A stretch of 64,000 nucleotides of DNA from Bacillota bacterium (GCA_023426245.1 JAFABB010000030.1:62001-126000), one strand, 5' to 3'. Counted from the stretch's first letter, positions 1-8,752 are shown. Translations and numbers: made by a program. Notes: generated by a model not told the origin, from the sequence alone.

Positions 1-689
1 GTGACAACTGCCATGGCGTCATGTTCCAAAATATCCCGAATCACCTGTTGCTGGGGTAAGATTAACCGGCCTTTGGGTGCCGCTTTATCAATGGGTATGA
101 CCAACACGGCAAAATCGCCCGGTCTTACCAAGTCTCCAGCTAGAGAAGGTTCCTCCTCGATTTTTCCGGCTAACCGGACCAGGGCACTCTTTAATTCATT
201 CAGACCCTTTCCTTGACTGGCCGAGACTTCCAATACATCCATCTGAAGCTCTGCTTCCCAACGCTGTTTTTGCCCTTCCGAAAACGATTGTAAGTCTATT
301 TTATTGACTGCCGCAACTGCAGGAATCTTTTTTTTACGAATCGCTGCGGCGATCCCGGTTTCAAATTCAGTCAGCCCAATCCGGGCATCGATCACCAGCA
401 AGGCCAAATCAGCCCGGTCCAAAATATCGTAACTTCGCTTCACCCGAAGTTCCCCCAAAGGAGAGCCGACATCATCCAGGCCGGCTGTATCGATGAAAGT
501 AACCGGCCCCAGCGGCAGCATTTCCATGGCTTTAAAAACCGGATCAGTGGTGGTGCCCGGGTTATCCGATACCAAGGCCGCCGACTGGTTGGCCAGAGCA
601 TTCATCAAGCTGGATTTACCGGCGTTACGCCTGCCAAAGATGCCGATTTGAATTCGCGAAGCATTGGGGGTTGCGTTTAAATCCGGCAT
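1..689 (-). CDS. hydF: [FeFe]-hydrogenase H-cluster maturation GTPase HydF (3' part lost at window edge)
   Basis: The reverse strand encodes about 229 residues starting MPDLNATPNASRIQIGIFG and running off the window. Visible are the G1 P-loop (GRRNAGKSS), switch region (DNPGTTTDPV), G3 (DTAG), G4 (NKID) and a SAS G5 motif, followed by the start of the dimerisation domain; this spacing is typical of HydF. In the family HydF is the GTP-binding scaffold on which the 2Fe subcluster is assembled before transfer to the hydrogenase. The C-terminal Fe-S cysteine region lies outside the window. It begins 27 nt downstream of aspA with a GGAGG-like site, so it is the third gene of a hydG-aspA-hydF operon. 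Confidence 0.95.
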   Translation of the reverse strand, partial: MPDLNATPNASRIQIGIFGRRNAGKSSLMNALANQSAALVSDNPGTTTDPVFKAMEMLPLGPVTFIDTAGLDDVGSPLGELRVKRSYDILDRADLALLVIDARIGLTEFETGIAAAIRKKKIPAVAAVNKIDLQSFSEGQKQRWEAELQMDVLEVSASQGKGLNELKSALVRLAGKIEEEPSLAGDLVRPGDFAVLVIPIDKAAPKGRLILPQQQVIRDILEHDAMAVV

Positions 690-715
690 ATTGAGACCTC
701 CAAATGTTTAATCCA

Positions 716-2119
716 TCAAACTTTTTTCCCGGGAATTCCCGGTTTGGTCAATTGATAAGGATCGAATATCCCATTCAATTGAATCTCGGTAAAAAGCCCG
801 GTTCGTAAGGCTTCTTCGCGGATAGTGCTTCCGTTCCGCTTTGCCTGTTGCACTAAAAGGGTGGCTTTTTCATAACCGATATAAGGTGTCAAAGCTGTCG
901 CATAAATCATGCTTTTTTCCAAGATTGCCTTACAATGTTCTGCGTTAACCGTAATCTCTTGAATGCAACGCTCCTTAAAAATTACCACGGCCCGGTTTAA
1001 CAGTTCCAAAGAGTTGAATAGATTATCGGCAATCAAAGGCAGCATCGCATTGAGTTCCAATTCGCCGGAGGCGGCTCCCATGGTGATAGCCGTATCGCTG
1101 GCCATAACTTGGTAGGTAGCCTGACGGACCGCTTCGGGAATCACCGGATTGATTTTCCCCGGCATGATTGAAGAACCGGCCTGCATCTCCGGCAGATTAA
1201 TTTCGCCAAAACCCGCATGGGGTCCTGAGGCCATAAGCCGTAAATCATTGGCGATTTTGGCGAGGTTAACGGCCACAGTTTTAAGCATCCCTGAAACTTC
1301 CGCAAAGACATCGTTGTTTTGCGTCAAATCGATGGGGTACTCAGCCCGGGAAAGGCCAAGCCCCGTCACGTCCCGTAATTTTTCAATCACTGAAAAAATG
1401 TACCGCCTATCGGCATTTAAACCGGTTCCAACCGCAGTGCCGCCCAGGTTAACCTGACGCAACCGTTCTTCAACCTTATAAATCCGCCAACGATCTCTGG
1501 CAATCGCCTGCGCATAAGCTCCAAACTCCTGCCCCAACATGACCGGAAGCGCATCCTGAAGCTCGGTGCGGCCCATCTTGATGACTCCGGAAAATTGTTC
1601 CTCCTTTTGCTGCAAGGCTGCTTGTAACCCCGCCAGATTCTCACTGAGCGGTTTCAACAGGTTAATGGCGGCGATCCGAACCGCAGTCGGAAAAACATCA
1701 TTGGTAGATTGACTCATGTTTACATGATTCAGCGGGTGAACCATCCGATAATCGCCTTTTTCCCCATGCAGCCTTTCAATGGCCAGGTTGGCGATGACTT
1801 CATTGACATTCATATTGGCGGATGTGCCGGCGCCCCCTTGCAATGCATCCACCAAAAATTGCTCTCGAAATCCCCCGGCGATCACTTCATCGCAAGCCGA
1901 GGTTATGGCTTCTGCAATTGACTTTTCAAGCAATCCGACTTCAAGGTTGGCTAAAGCCGCCGCTTTCTTGACCATTGCCAAGGCAATAACCAATGGATGG
2001 CGGATAGGCCGGCCGCTGATATTAAAATTCTCAACGGCCCGCAAGGTATGGATTCCGTAATAACATTCAGCCGGAACTTCTCTTTCCCCTAATAAATCAT
2101 GCTCAAACCGATAGGCCAT
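716..2119 (-). CDS. aspA: Aspartate ammonia-lyase
   Basis: A 467-residue protein of the fumarase/aspartase superfamily that interconverts L-aspartate with fumarate and ammonia. The superfamily signature GSSIMPGKINPV lies near residue 316, with STNDVFPTA and GQEFGAYA as the other conserved active-site blocks. The length matches bacterial aspartases (about 465-475). The start is preceded by AAAGGGACAA. It lies between two hydrogenase maturation genes, an arrangement known in other Bacillota. An inferred role is local supply of ammonia for the bridging amine of the H-cluster, or simply fumarate production. A fumarase activity cannot be excluded from motifs alone. Confidence 0.92.
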   Translation of the reverse strand: MAYRFEHDLLGEREVPAECYYGIHTLRAVENFNISGRPIRHPLVIALAMVKKAAALANLEVGLLEKSIAEAITSACDEVIAGGFREQFLVDALQGGAGTSANMNVNEVIANLAIERLHGEKGDYRMVHPLNHVNMSQSTNDVFPTAVRIAAINLLKPLSENLAGLQAALQQKEEQFSGVIKMGRTELQDALPVMLGQEFGAYAQAIARDRWRIYKVEERLRQVNLGGTAVGTGLNADRRYIFSVIEKLRDVTGLGLSRAEYPIDLTQNNDVFAEVSGMLKTVAVNLAKIANDLRLMASGPHAGFGEINLPEMQAGSSIMPGKINPVIPEAVRQATYQVMASDTAITMGAASGELELNAMLPLIADNLFNSLELLNRAVVIFKERCIQEITVNAEHCKAILEKSMIYATALTPYIGYEKATLLVQQAKRNGSTIREEALRTGLFTEIQLNGIFDPYQLTKPGIPGKKV

Positions 2120-2147
2120 TTGTCCCTTTCACCCCTTTCCAGTGAGT

Positions 2148-2256
2148 CTAGTAGAGCGTATCGTAAATAAACGGCAATCAGAAATGGGGAAGATACGCTC
2201 TACTTAAGTAAAACGTTCATAATCATTGAATAGTTATTTAGAAAACGTTTTACTAG
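2148..2256 (+). repeat. Dispersed two-hairpin repeat, copy 1
   Basis: A 109-bp element in the hydG-aspA gap. It begins CTAGTAGAGCG and ends CGTTTTACTAG. Hairpin 1 pairs GTAGAGCGTATC (2151-2162) with GATACGCTCTAC (2192-2203). Hairpin 2 pairs AGTAAAACGTT (2207-2217) with AACGTTTTACT (2244-2254). The linker is TTAAGT-like. Copies occur at 18429-18493, 22092-22200 and 35704-35810. There is no ORF inside it. Confidence 0.9.
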
Positions 2257-2320
2257 TTCAACCAGGCTGAGGAACTTCGATTTTTGACTTTCGACATTTG
2301 ACATTTAAACTTACACCTTA

Positions 2321-3781
2321 TTAAATATATTGATCTCTTTGGCCGGTTTCCAGGTTTTTCAAGGCCCGGGTCACAAATTCCTTGGTTTTGGGATCCTTGA
2401 TCTGCGGCAAATATTTTTGGATGGCGGCCTCCCCAACCTGGCGGGTTTCCGGGCTGGCGTAGTCCAGCAAATATTCTTTCAAAGTGCAAATGGCATTGGG
2501 CATGCAAAAATTATGAACGAAGCTGGACTTGGCAATCCCCATAAAATGTTCGCCGGTCCTGCCCTTACGGTAACAGGCGGTACACAAGGATGGTATATCG
2601 CCCATTTGGCAAGTCTCCCGGATAACTTCATCCAAAGGCCGGACATCTCCCAACTGGAATTGCTCCTTATCCGGCATGGCATTGGCTTGGGATTGCTGAT
2701 ATCCTCCTACTCCAATCCGGCTACCGGCATCAATCTGGGAAATTCCGAGCGGGATAACTTCCCGGCGGACCTCGGCGCTTTCGCGGGCTGTTAAAATCAT
2801 TCCGGTGTAAGGAACGGATAGCCGCACTACGGCCACTAATTTTTTAAAATCATCATCGCTTACCGCATATTCGGGATTTAAAGCATAAGGTGTGTCGAGA
2901 GCCGGCTGAATTCTGGGAAATGATACCGTATGGGGTCCAACCCCGTTATAGTTTTCCTCAAGATGAATCGTATGATAAAGCAGGCCCATGGCTTCAAAGC
3001 GCCAATCATACAGTCCGAATAAAACACCCACTCCAACATCATCACACCCTGCATCCAAAGCCCGGTCATGACAATATAAACGCCAGCGGTAATGGCCCTT
3101 GATGGTCCCGGCAGGATGCAATTTCCGGTAAGTCTGATGATGATAAGTTTCTTGAAAAACCTGAAATGTTCCAATACCGACTTGTTTTAACTTTTTTAAC
3201 TCATCCCGGGTCAGGGGAGCGCAATTGATATTGGCTCTCCGGATTTCCCCATGTTGGCTCTTTACGCTATAGACTTGGCGCACCGTATCACAAATATAAT
3301 TAATGTTGGTCTCGGGAGATTCTCCATAGACCAGGACCGTCCGTTTCTGGCCCTCGCTAATCATGATTTCAACTTCCCGTTTCAGCTCATCCATGGTAAG
3401 GGTTTTCCTGTGAATTGCCCGGTTCGTGCTGCGGTAACCGCAATAAACACAATTGTTGGCACATTGGTCACTGACATAAAGGGGGGCGAAAAATACGATC
3501 CGGTCTCCATAAACTTCCCGTTTCAATCGACTGGCCAAAGCATACATTTGGTTTGTCAATTCCGGATCTTGATTTTGAAGCAAGATTGCCATTTCTTCCG
3601 GTTCCAAACGGATCATCCGGGCCGCTTTGTCTAAAACCCGGAGGACATCCTCCTTGGATGGATTTTCCCATTTTTTAAGCTGGCTCCAAATCAGCTCATC
3701 GTCGATAAAGTCCCGTTCCATGCCATCATACTCTTTAAAATCCTCTTGATACTTTTCTAAAAAATTCATTTCCGAACTCAT
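2321..3781 (-). CDS. hydG: [FeFe]-hydrogenase maturation radical SAM tyrosine lyase HydG
   Basis: A 486-residue protein. The radical-SAM cluster motif CX3CX2C is at C107, C111 and C114, and the C-terminal CX2CX22C motif specific to HydG is near residues 399-425 (CTAC ... NFC). HydG cleaves tyrosine to p-cresol and builds an Fe(CO)2(CN) synthon for the H-cluster. It is first in the leftward operon hydG-aspA-hydF; hydE is not in the window. Start choice is uncertain: the ATG at 3781 directly follows GAGGAGG, while a second ATG at 3769 gives a more distant spacing. The leader carries a promoter, a Rex-like site and a terminator-like hairpin. Confidence 0.96.
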   Translation of the reverse strand: MSSEMNFLEKYQEDFKEYDGMERDFIDDELIWSQLKKWENPSKEDVLRVLDKAARMIRLEPEEMAILLQNQDPELTNQMYALASRLKREVYGDRIVFFAPLYVSDQCANNCVYCGYRSTNRAIHRKTLTMDELKREVEIMISEGQKRTVLVYGESPETNINYICDTVRQVYSVKSQHGEIRRANINCAPLTRDELKKLKQVGIGTFQVFQETYHHQTYRKLHPAGTIKGHYRWRLYCHDRALDAGCDDVGVGVLFGLYDWRFEAMGLLYHTIHLEENYNGVGPHTVSFPRIQPALDTPYALNPEYAVSDDDFKKLVAVVRLSVPYTGMILTARESAEVRREVIPLGISQIDAGSRIGVGGYQQSQANAMPDKEQFQLGDVRPLDEVIRETCQMGDIPSLCTACYRKGRTGEHFMGIAKSSFVHNFCMPNAICTLKEYLLDYASPETRQVGEAAIQKYLPQIKDPKTKEFVTRALKNLETGQRDQYI

Positions 3782-3814
3782 CCTCCTCGCGGCTCCCGCC
3801 CTAAAAAATTAAAA

Positions 3815-3854
3815 ACCCTTTTCTGAGGAACGGAAGCCATTCTCAAAAAAGGGT
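3815..3854 (-). terminator. Terminator-like hairpin in hydG leader
   Basis: On the minus strand ACCCTTTTTTGAG pairs with CTCAGAAAAGGGT around a 14-nt loop and is followed by TTTTTAATTTTTT, the form of an intrinsic terminator. It lies between the predicted hydG promoter and the hydG start, about 30 nt before the start codon, so it may act as an attenuator. No known riboswitch class was recognised in front of it. Confidence 0.6.
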
Positions 3855-3996
3855 ACGAATTCTTTTCCATCAAACGCCACTTTATCTACCAAGCGCCGCT
3901 CCCGGAAGAATCAATTCATAACTCTTATTTTCAAACGCTCTCCGGCCTCAGAATTTTCTTCGGCTTCAGAACAAAAGACAATCGGTTGGTTCGCCA

Positions 3997-4014
3997 TTAT
4001 GAAATCATTCACAA
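3997..4014 (-). promoter_or_regulatory. Rex-like operator upstream of hydG
   Basis: The minus strand reads TTGTGAATGATTTCATAA, one base from the Rex consensus TTGTGAA-N4-TTCACAA. It lies just downstream of the predicted transcription start. A half site TTCACAA also sits in the promoter spacer (4045-4051). Rex senses NADH/NAD+ and represses fermentation and hydrogenase genes in Bacillota. Assignment is by motif only. Confidence 0.55.
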
Positions 4015-4033
4015 TAGAAAACCTTGTGGATTC

Positions 4034-4062
4034 ATTATACCATATTGTGAAAAAAAGTACAA
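4034..4062 (-). promoter_or_regulatory. Predicted sigma-A promoter of hydG-aspA-hydF
   Basis: On the minus strand TTGTAC (-35, 4057-4062) and TATAAT (-10, 4034-4039) are separated by 17 bp. The inferred start is near 4027, leaving a leader of about 245 nt. Confidence 0.65.
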
Positions 4063-4073
4063 ATAAATCTAAT

Positions 4074-5231
4074 TTATACTTTTCCCTCGATGATGATAAT
4101 CGGGTCGACTTTTTTGAGCATCCGCCAGACCGGAAGCAAACTAATAAAAATGACGACTAGCAGTGTGGATAGAAGTTTAAAAATATAGCTTTGATCCCAT
4201 AACACCAGTGGCACGCCCTGCTCCATCAACATAAAACGGTTTAAAGCCCATCCGCATAACAAGGCACTAACTAATCCGCAGACGAATCCGAGTAGATTAA
4301 TAACGGCAATCTCCAAAAACGCTTTGCCGATAATCGTTTCCCTCGTATGCCCCAATGCTTCCAACAAACCAAACTCCGGACGTCTTTGATAAAAATAAAT
4401 ATAAAACAAGCAACTGACACAGAGGGTAATCACACTGGTGATTACTAAATCGAAAATGTTTAAAGCCATAAGGGTAGAGTTAGCAGCATCAGTAATATCA
4501 TCATGTTTAATTATATTTGAAGCTTTTAGTTCTTTATCTTTTTTAATACACTCTGCTAAATAACTTTTGGCTTGAGCTAGTTGCCCCTTTTTAGGGATGA
4601 CCAGCCACGAGGCCTCTCCCTGTGATAAGTGTAAATCGTTGTTATATGTATCTAGATCGGAAAAACCGGTGATGGAATTTCCATCCAGCAGACCCACTAA
4701 TTTATTGTCTCCAAGAAATAGTCTGGTTTCTATCCTGATAAAACGTCCGGATATACAGTCTTTATTACAATAATTACCGATTTTTAAGCCATGAAAGGCG
4801 GCTATCTTCCAATGGAGGGCAATCTCATGGGTGCCCCGAGCCGGAAGACGGCCCCTGATTAAGTTAAGCTGTAAAGAATTCATCACGGGCCTAATATCTT
4901 TTGATCTTAAATAAATAATATTGACTGGAACCGTACCCAACGCGGTTACTGTAAATTTATACAATAAAGCTTTAGAAATTGCCGGGTGTTTTTCAAGCAA
5001 TCGTTCTAAACGGTTCTGGTATTCCAGGGATTGTTGAACGCTGTCATCGGTATGTAAAGCATAGGCAAACGAATTCCAAGGCCAGATAGCCCGATAAAGA
5101 TTCAGCTTGGTTGTGGTATGAATCAATAGTGCACATTGTGCCAAGATCCCTAAGAAAGTTATGATAAAAATAATGGTAACTTTCTTTCGATTATTAAGAT
5201 AGTATCTCCAGACTGAGAGCGGTTTGGTCAT
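4074..5231 (-). CDS. FtsX/MacB-like ABC transporter permease, paralogue 2
   Basis: A 385-residue protein starting MTKPLSVWRYYLNNRKKV. The chosen ATG has GGAGAAG upstream and lies 7 nt after the previous gene. Topology is one N-terminal membrane helix, about 220 extracytoplasmic residues and three C-terminal helices, typical of FtsX/MacB permeases. The cytoplasmic segment FGLLEALGHTRETIIGKAFLEI matches the conserved LLEALGxT block that contacts the ATPase. It is a tandem duplicate of the gene at 5239-6336, with the same N-terminus and C-terminus (DPIIIIEGKV versus DPISTIEGEV). With the ATPase at 9126-9884 it probably forms a heterodimeric exporter or mechanotransmitter; the substrate is unknown. 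Confidence 0.8.
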   Translation of the reverse strand: MTKPLSVWRYYLNNRKKVTIIFIITFLGILAQCALLIHTTTKLNLYRAIWPWNSFAYALHTDDSVQQSLEYQNRLERLLEKHPAISKALLYKFTVTALGTVPVNIIYLRSKDIRPVMNSLQLNLIRGRLPARGTHEIALHWKIAAFHGLKIGNYCNKDCISGRFIRIETRLFLGDNKLVGLLDGNSITGFSDLDTYNNDLHLSQGEASWLVIPKKGQLAQAKSYLAECIKKDKELKASNIIKHDDITDAANSTLMALNIFDLVITSVITLCVSCLFYIYFYQRRPEFGLLEALGHTRETIIGKAFLEIAVINLLGFVCGLVSALLCGWALNRFMLMEQGVPLVLWDQSYIFKLLSTLLVVIFISLLPVWRMLKKVDPIIIIEGKV

Positions 5232-5238
5232 TCTTACT

Positions 5239-6336
5239 TTATACTTCTCCTTCAATGGTGGAAATCGGGTCGGTTTTTTTGAGCAGAAGCCGGACAATCA
5301 ATAAACCGCTTAAAATAATCACGAGAGGGGTGGACAATAATTTGAAAGGATAACTGATACCCCATAATTCTAAAGGCTGGCCCTGTTCTACATACATCCA
5401 TCTGTTTAAGGCATGACCGCTTAACAGGCCAACGGTTACACCGAGTATTAATCCGGCCAAGCTGATACCACTAATCTCAAAAAGCGCTCTGCCGACTATC
5501 ATTTGCCGGGTATATCCCAACGCTTCCAACAAGTGAAATTCGAAACGTCGTTGGTAAAAAAAGATATAAAACAGAAAACTAACGCAAATCGTTACAATAC
5601 TGGTCACTGCTAAATAGAGGGCGTTTAAAATAAAGAGATCGGTTTCGATATAAGGGCCTCTTTTAAAAATATATAATTTAGGATCTTCTCGCGCACATTG
5701 GCCTAAAAAACTAACGACTTTGTCGAATTGGCCTTTGTAGGGAATAACTAAAAATCCGGTATCTTCTCCTGATAGATGATAATCATTGTTAAATGGAGTC
5801 AGATCAAAAAAACCGATGAGCAAATCTCCATCCAGCAGACCGACTAACTTGTAGTCTCCCTTTAAATAATCGCGCCCGGAGTATTGACGGCCAAAATGAG
5901 CGCCGATTTTTAATCCTTTGAGTGCGGCAAGCCTCCAATGGAGGGCTATTTCTCTGGTACCCCCGGCCGGAAGCCGGCCTTTGATTAAGGTAAGCTCTAA
6001 AGCGTTCAGCGCCGGGTTCATGTCTTTTGCGTGTAATGAAAAAACAAAGGCCCTCCCATTAGGCCTTGAGGTATATCCAAGCCTGAGTGGGAAGACTTTA
6101 GAAATTGCCGGATGTTTGGCAAGCAATTGTTTTAATTGAGACCGTTTTGATTTTTGGGCATAGACATAGATATTTGAATTAAAAGGCTCGAGTGCTTGTG
6201 CCAGTTTTAGCCAGGTCGCCATATAAACTAGCAGCGTGTATTGTAAAAAGGCGCTCAGGGCAACTATGGTCAAAACCAGGGCAACTTTCTGTTGATTATT
6301 ACGATAATATTTCCAGGCAGAGAGCGGTTTGGTCAT
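5239..6336 (-). CDS. FtsX/MacB-like ABC transporter permease, paralogue 1
   Basis: A 365-residue protein starting MTKPLSAWKYYRNNQQKV, with GCAAGGAGT before the start. One N-terminal helix, a roughly 200-residue extracytoplasmic domain and three C-terminal helices are visible. The FHLLEALGYTRQMIVGRALFEI block marks the ATPase contact loop. It is the upstream member of a tandem duplication. An intrinsic terminator at 6587-6612 separates it from the secreted protein gene, so the permease pair probably has its own promoter in 6337-6580, although all genes of the locus point the same way. Confidence 0.8.
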   Translation of the reverse strand: MTKPLSAWKYYRNNQQKVALVLTIVALSAFLQYTLLVYMATWLKLAQALEPFNSNIYVYAQKSKRSQLKQLLAKHPAISKVFPLRLGYTSRPNGRAFVFSLHAKDMNPALNALELTLIKGRLPAGGTREIALHWRLAALKGLKIGAHFGRQYSGRDYLKGDYKLVGLLDGDLLIGFFDLTPFNNDYHLSGEDTGFLVIPYKGQFDKVVSFLGQCAREDPKLYIFKRGPYIETDLFILNALYLAVTSIVTICVSFLFYIFFYQRRFEFHLLEALGYTRQMIVGRALFEISGISLAGLILGVTVGLLSGHALNRWMYVEQGQPLELWGISYPFKLLSTPLVIILSGLLIVRLLLKKTDPISTIEGEV

Positions 6337-6586
6337 TTTGACTCCTTGCGGTAAATCGATGCATAAACAATAGATTTCTGAGGCGTTTTACAAAATCCTG
6401 CCAGATGCCGAAGTTTGCTGGTAATGTTCCTGAATAATTACTAAACAGAAAAACATTGTTTGGTCTTTCTGGCATAAAAATAAGAGCCCCAAAAGGTTCT
6501 AGCAAATTTGTCGCTAACTACCAGGGTTTCACCTTTTTTTATGTTAAATTGCTCTTGGGGCAGCCCGTTTTTAAACCCATAAAAAA
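6337..6586. other. Intergenic stretch before the permease pair
   Basis: About 250 nt with no supported gene. On the minus strand one frame stays open for some 60 codons (through YGFKNGLPQEQF) but has no start codon and runs through the terminator hairpin. It may be a gene remnant or chance. A promoter for the permeases must lie here, but no clear -35/-10 pair was found. Confidence 0.4.
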
Positions 6587-6612
6587 CCGGATCGATTGAT
6601 TCATCGATCCGG
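6587..6612 (-). terminator. Intrinsic terminator of the secreted repeat-protein gene
   Basis: CCGGATCGAT and ATCGATCCGG form a perfect 10-bp stem with a 6-nt loop, followed on the minus strand by TTTTTTA. It ends the transcript of the 6653-8752 gene. Confidence 0.85.
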
Positions 6613-6652
6613 CCCGGATTGAAACGGTCAAACTATTTGATTCATCAGTAAT

Positions 6653-8752
6653 TTAAGGATTATAAGTTTCATTGACGGTTTGCGTGACACCATTAAATGT
6701 ATTCTGTCCGCAAATGGAATAACGATAGTTGGTGCGATCATAGATTACATCATAATATGACGCCGCATCCGCCGGTGAAGTTAAAGAATAGCTCTTTGAC
6801 TGAGCCGGGATGTCGAAGGTCCCCGTTACATTGGAATAATTTCCTGTGCCCATAGTCAGGTCCGCATTGGAAAAGCTTGCTGAAAAGGAGGTGATATTAA
6901 AGATTATCGCTGCGCCCTGAATAATAGTCTTAACACCGGAATCGCTGAAACTAACCTCTCCGGTCCATAGATCGTTCACTAGAATGGCATTTAACGTAAA
7001 GCTTCCCACCATAGTTAATACATTATTATTATTTGAGTAGAGATTAAACGCAAAAACATGATATTGGGTATCTGGATCTTGCCAATATGTCATTTTAAAT
7101 GTATAAGCTTTACCGCTAATGTTGCTGTTACGGGTACACGTATAACGAGGAAACGAACTTTTGTTGGATGTATCCAGGGTCCAGGTACTGTCCCATAACC
7201 AAGATAAATTATAAGGCCATAGAGGAACGGTTTTATTACTTCCAAGCGTAAACGTGCCACCATTAATAAAGTTGGCAAACTTGTCACTTGCATAATTTTC
7301 CAACAAACCGACTTTTTGAATGGAATATAACATTGTGTTTATTTGACGGGGACTGACGCCAACGATTGTATAGGTTTCATTAACGTTACTATTGGCAGTT
7401 CCGTCAAATATTTGCGACCCGGTCAGGTGAAATTTCGACGTAAGGGCATCAACAGTACCTACGTAATCGGCGGTTATGGCAATCGACCGGCCCGGGACGG
7501 CGATAGTTGCCGTAATATCTTTGTAGATGCCGCTACCCGTATCCAAAGCCGCATCCTGAATTGTTTCGGAGAAAGTCCAAGTGCATTTTTGAGAAATTTC
7601 TCCAATATAGTCTTCTCCACTCACATTGAGAGTTCCGTTCCAGCCGTTCTCACCTTTGGCGACCGCCAGAACGTAATTGCCGGTCCGTTGATACCCATCA
7701 TGACAATCTTCGGTAACAGCGGCTGTTAAATTAATCTCCTCCGGGGATGATGACTTGATTCGCAAAACTTTTCTGATCTCGGACCCTTCATTATCCGATT
7801 CACTGTCACAGGCAATGTACCAGCCATCGGATTCAGGAACCCACACAAAGGATGGTGTCGGTAGGACAAAGATCGGCTCACCACTGGGCACGAAGTCTTT
7901 GTTATTGCCGCTCTCCAAAAAATTATCAAATTTGTCCCACATACAACACAAAACCAAGTTGAACCTTTTCACCGCATTCAAACGGCGGTTGATCTCCTCT
8001 GAACTCAGGGCATCGCTTGGATATGGATTTAATACTTCAGCACTGGTGGCGGTAAATGCCTGGGAACTATTGACCGCATAACTTGTGGCCAAGCTGTAAC
8101 CCGGCGCGCCCGGCACCTGGAAAGCTGCTGATACGTCGTAGTTTCCCGCTCCGGTATCCAAAGCCGCACCCGTAAACCGCTCCACCAGATTAAGATGGTA
8201 GATTTGCCGGCTACTGAGAACCGTATCATAGCTGGTATCATAACGGGTGTAATAAACCCCGCTCCATAAATTATCGGAACCCTTGACAGCTGACAGATCG
8301 GCAGTCCCGGTCAATTGCGCACCATCCCCAATGGATCGGGTGAAGGTCACCTTGAGTCGGATATCTTTAACGTTCGCCGACTTGAACTTGATGGTTGTAG
8401 TTGATAAGACAGTACCATCTCCGGCTTTATCGATTTTAACATTCTTATACCAGCCATCGGGATCAGGACCCGACCATGTGAAACCGGTGGTATTCACCGG
8501 GTTACCAATTGGGTTTCCGCTGGACTCAAATTGATGTTCCGCGCTCACCAGGAAATTGGTGAACTTATCCTGGATATAGTCTTGTACCAGGCTAAAATAC
8601 TTGACAGAATTGATCCGGTTGTTGATTTCGCTTGCTTGTAATGGGCCACCAGTTCCTGCCCCGTTAGCAAAAGAAACCATCCAAAAAATACAACCAAAGA
8701 AAAAAACAACCCATCTCCAATGTAATCTTTTTCTTGCTTTCGGTTGAAGCAT
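6653..8752 (-). CDS. Large secreted protein with three diverged ~220-residue repeats, unknown function
   Basis: A 699-residue protein with a signal peptide (KARKRLHWRW then a hydrophobic stretch, cleavage probably after FANGA near residue 32). Three diverged tandem repeats begin near residues 41, 249 and 467. Each opens with the helix pattern EIN-R-N-VK-F-L-(Y/W)-DKF-NF (EINNRINSVKYFSLVQ, EINRRLNAVKRFNLVL, QINTMLYSIQKVGLLE) and continues as serine/threonine/aromatic-rich beta-like sequence with a (A/M)(L/G)TG(A/S)G-Y motif before the repeat end. There is no lipobox, LPXTG or SLH motif. It lies between an ABC ATPase/two-component cassette and two permeases. It could be the exported or sensed partner of that transporter. 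No family was recognised. Confidence 0.75.
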   Translation of the reverse strand: MLQPKARKRLHWRWVVFFFGCIFWMVSFANGAGTGGPLQASEINNRINSVKYFSLVQDYIQDKFTNFLVSAEHQFESSGNPIGNPVNTTGFTWSGPDPDGWYKNVKIDKAGDGTVLSTTTIKFKSANVKDIRLKVTFTRSIGDGAQLTGTADLSAVKGSDNLWSGVYYTRYDTSYDTVLSSRQIYHLNLVERFTGAALDTGAGNYDVSAAFQVPGAPGYSLATSYAVNSSQAFTATSAEVLNPYPSDALSSEEINRRLNAVKRFNLVLCCMWDKFDNFLESGNNKDFVPSGEPIFVLPTPSFVWVPESDGWYIACDSESDNEGSEIRKVLRIKSSSPEEINLTAAVTEDCHDGYQRTGNYVLAVAKGENGWNGTLNVSGEDYIGEISQKCTWTFSETIQDAALDTGSGIYKDITATIAVPGRSIAITADYVGTVDALTSKFHLTGSQIFDGTANSNVNETYTIVGVSPRQINTMLYSIQKVGLLENYASDKFANFINGGTFTLGSNKTVPLWPYNLSWLWDSTWTLDTSNKSSFPRYTCTRNSNISGKAYTFKMTYWQDPDTQYHVFAFNLYSNNNNVLTMVGSFTLNAILVNDLWTGEVSFSDSGVKTIIQGAAIIFNITSFSASFSNADLTMGTGNYSNVTGTFDIPAQSKSYSLTSPADAASYYDVIYDRTNYRYSICGQNTFNGVTQTVNETYNP

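Noticed and set aside
3911..3997. Selenoprotein-like small ORF with in-frame TGA in the hydG leader
   Set aside because: No ribosome binding site, no recognisable selenocysteine context and the downstream part overlaps the terminator hairpin; kept only as a leader observation.
6299..6505. Small leftward ORF before the permease pair
   Set aside because: It overlaps the permease start in another frame, has no ribosome binding site and no family-like sequence.
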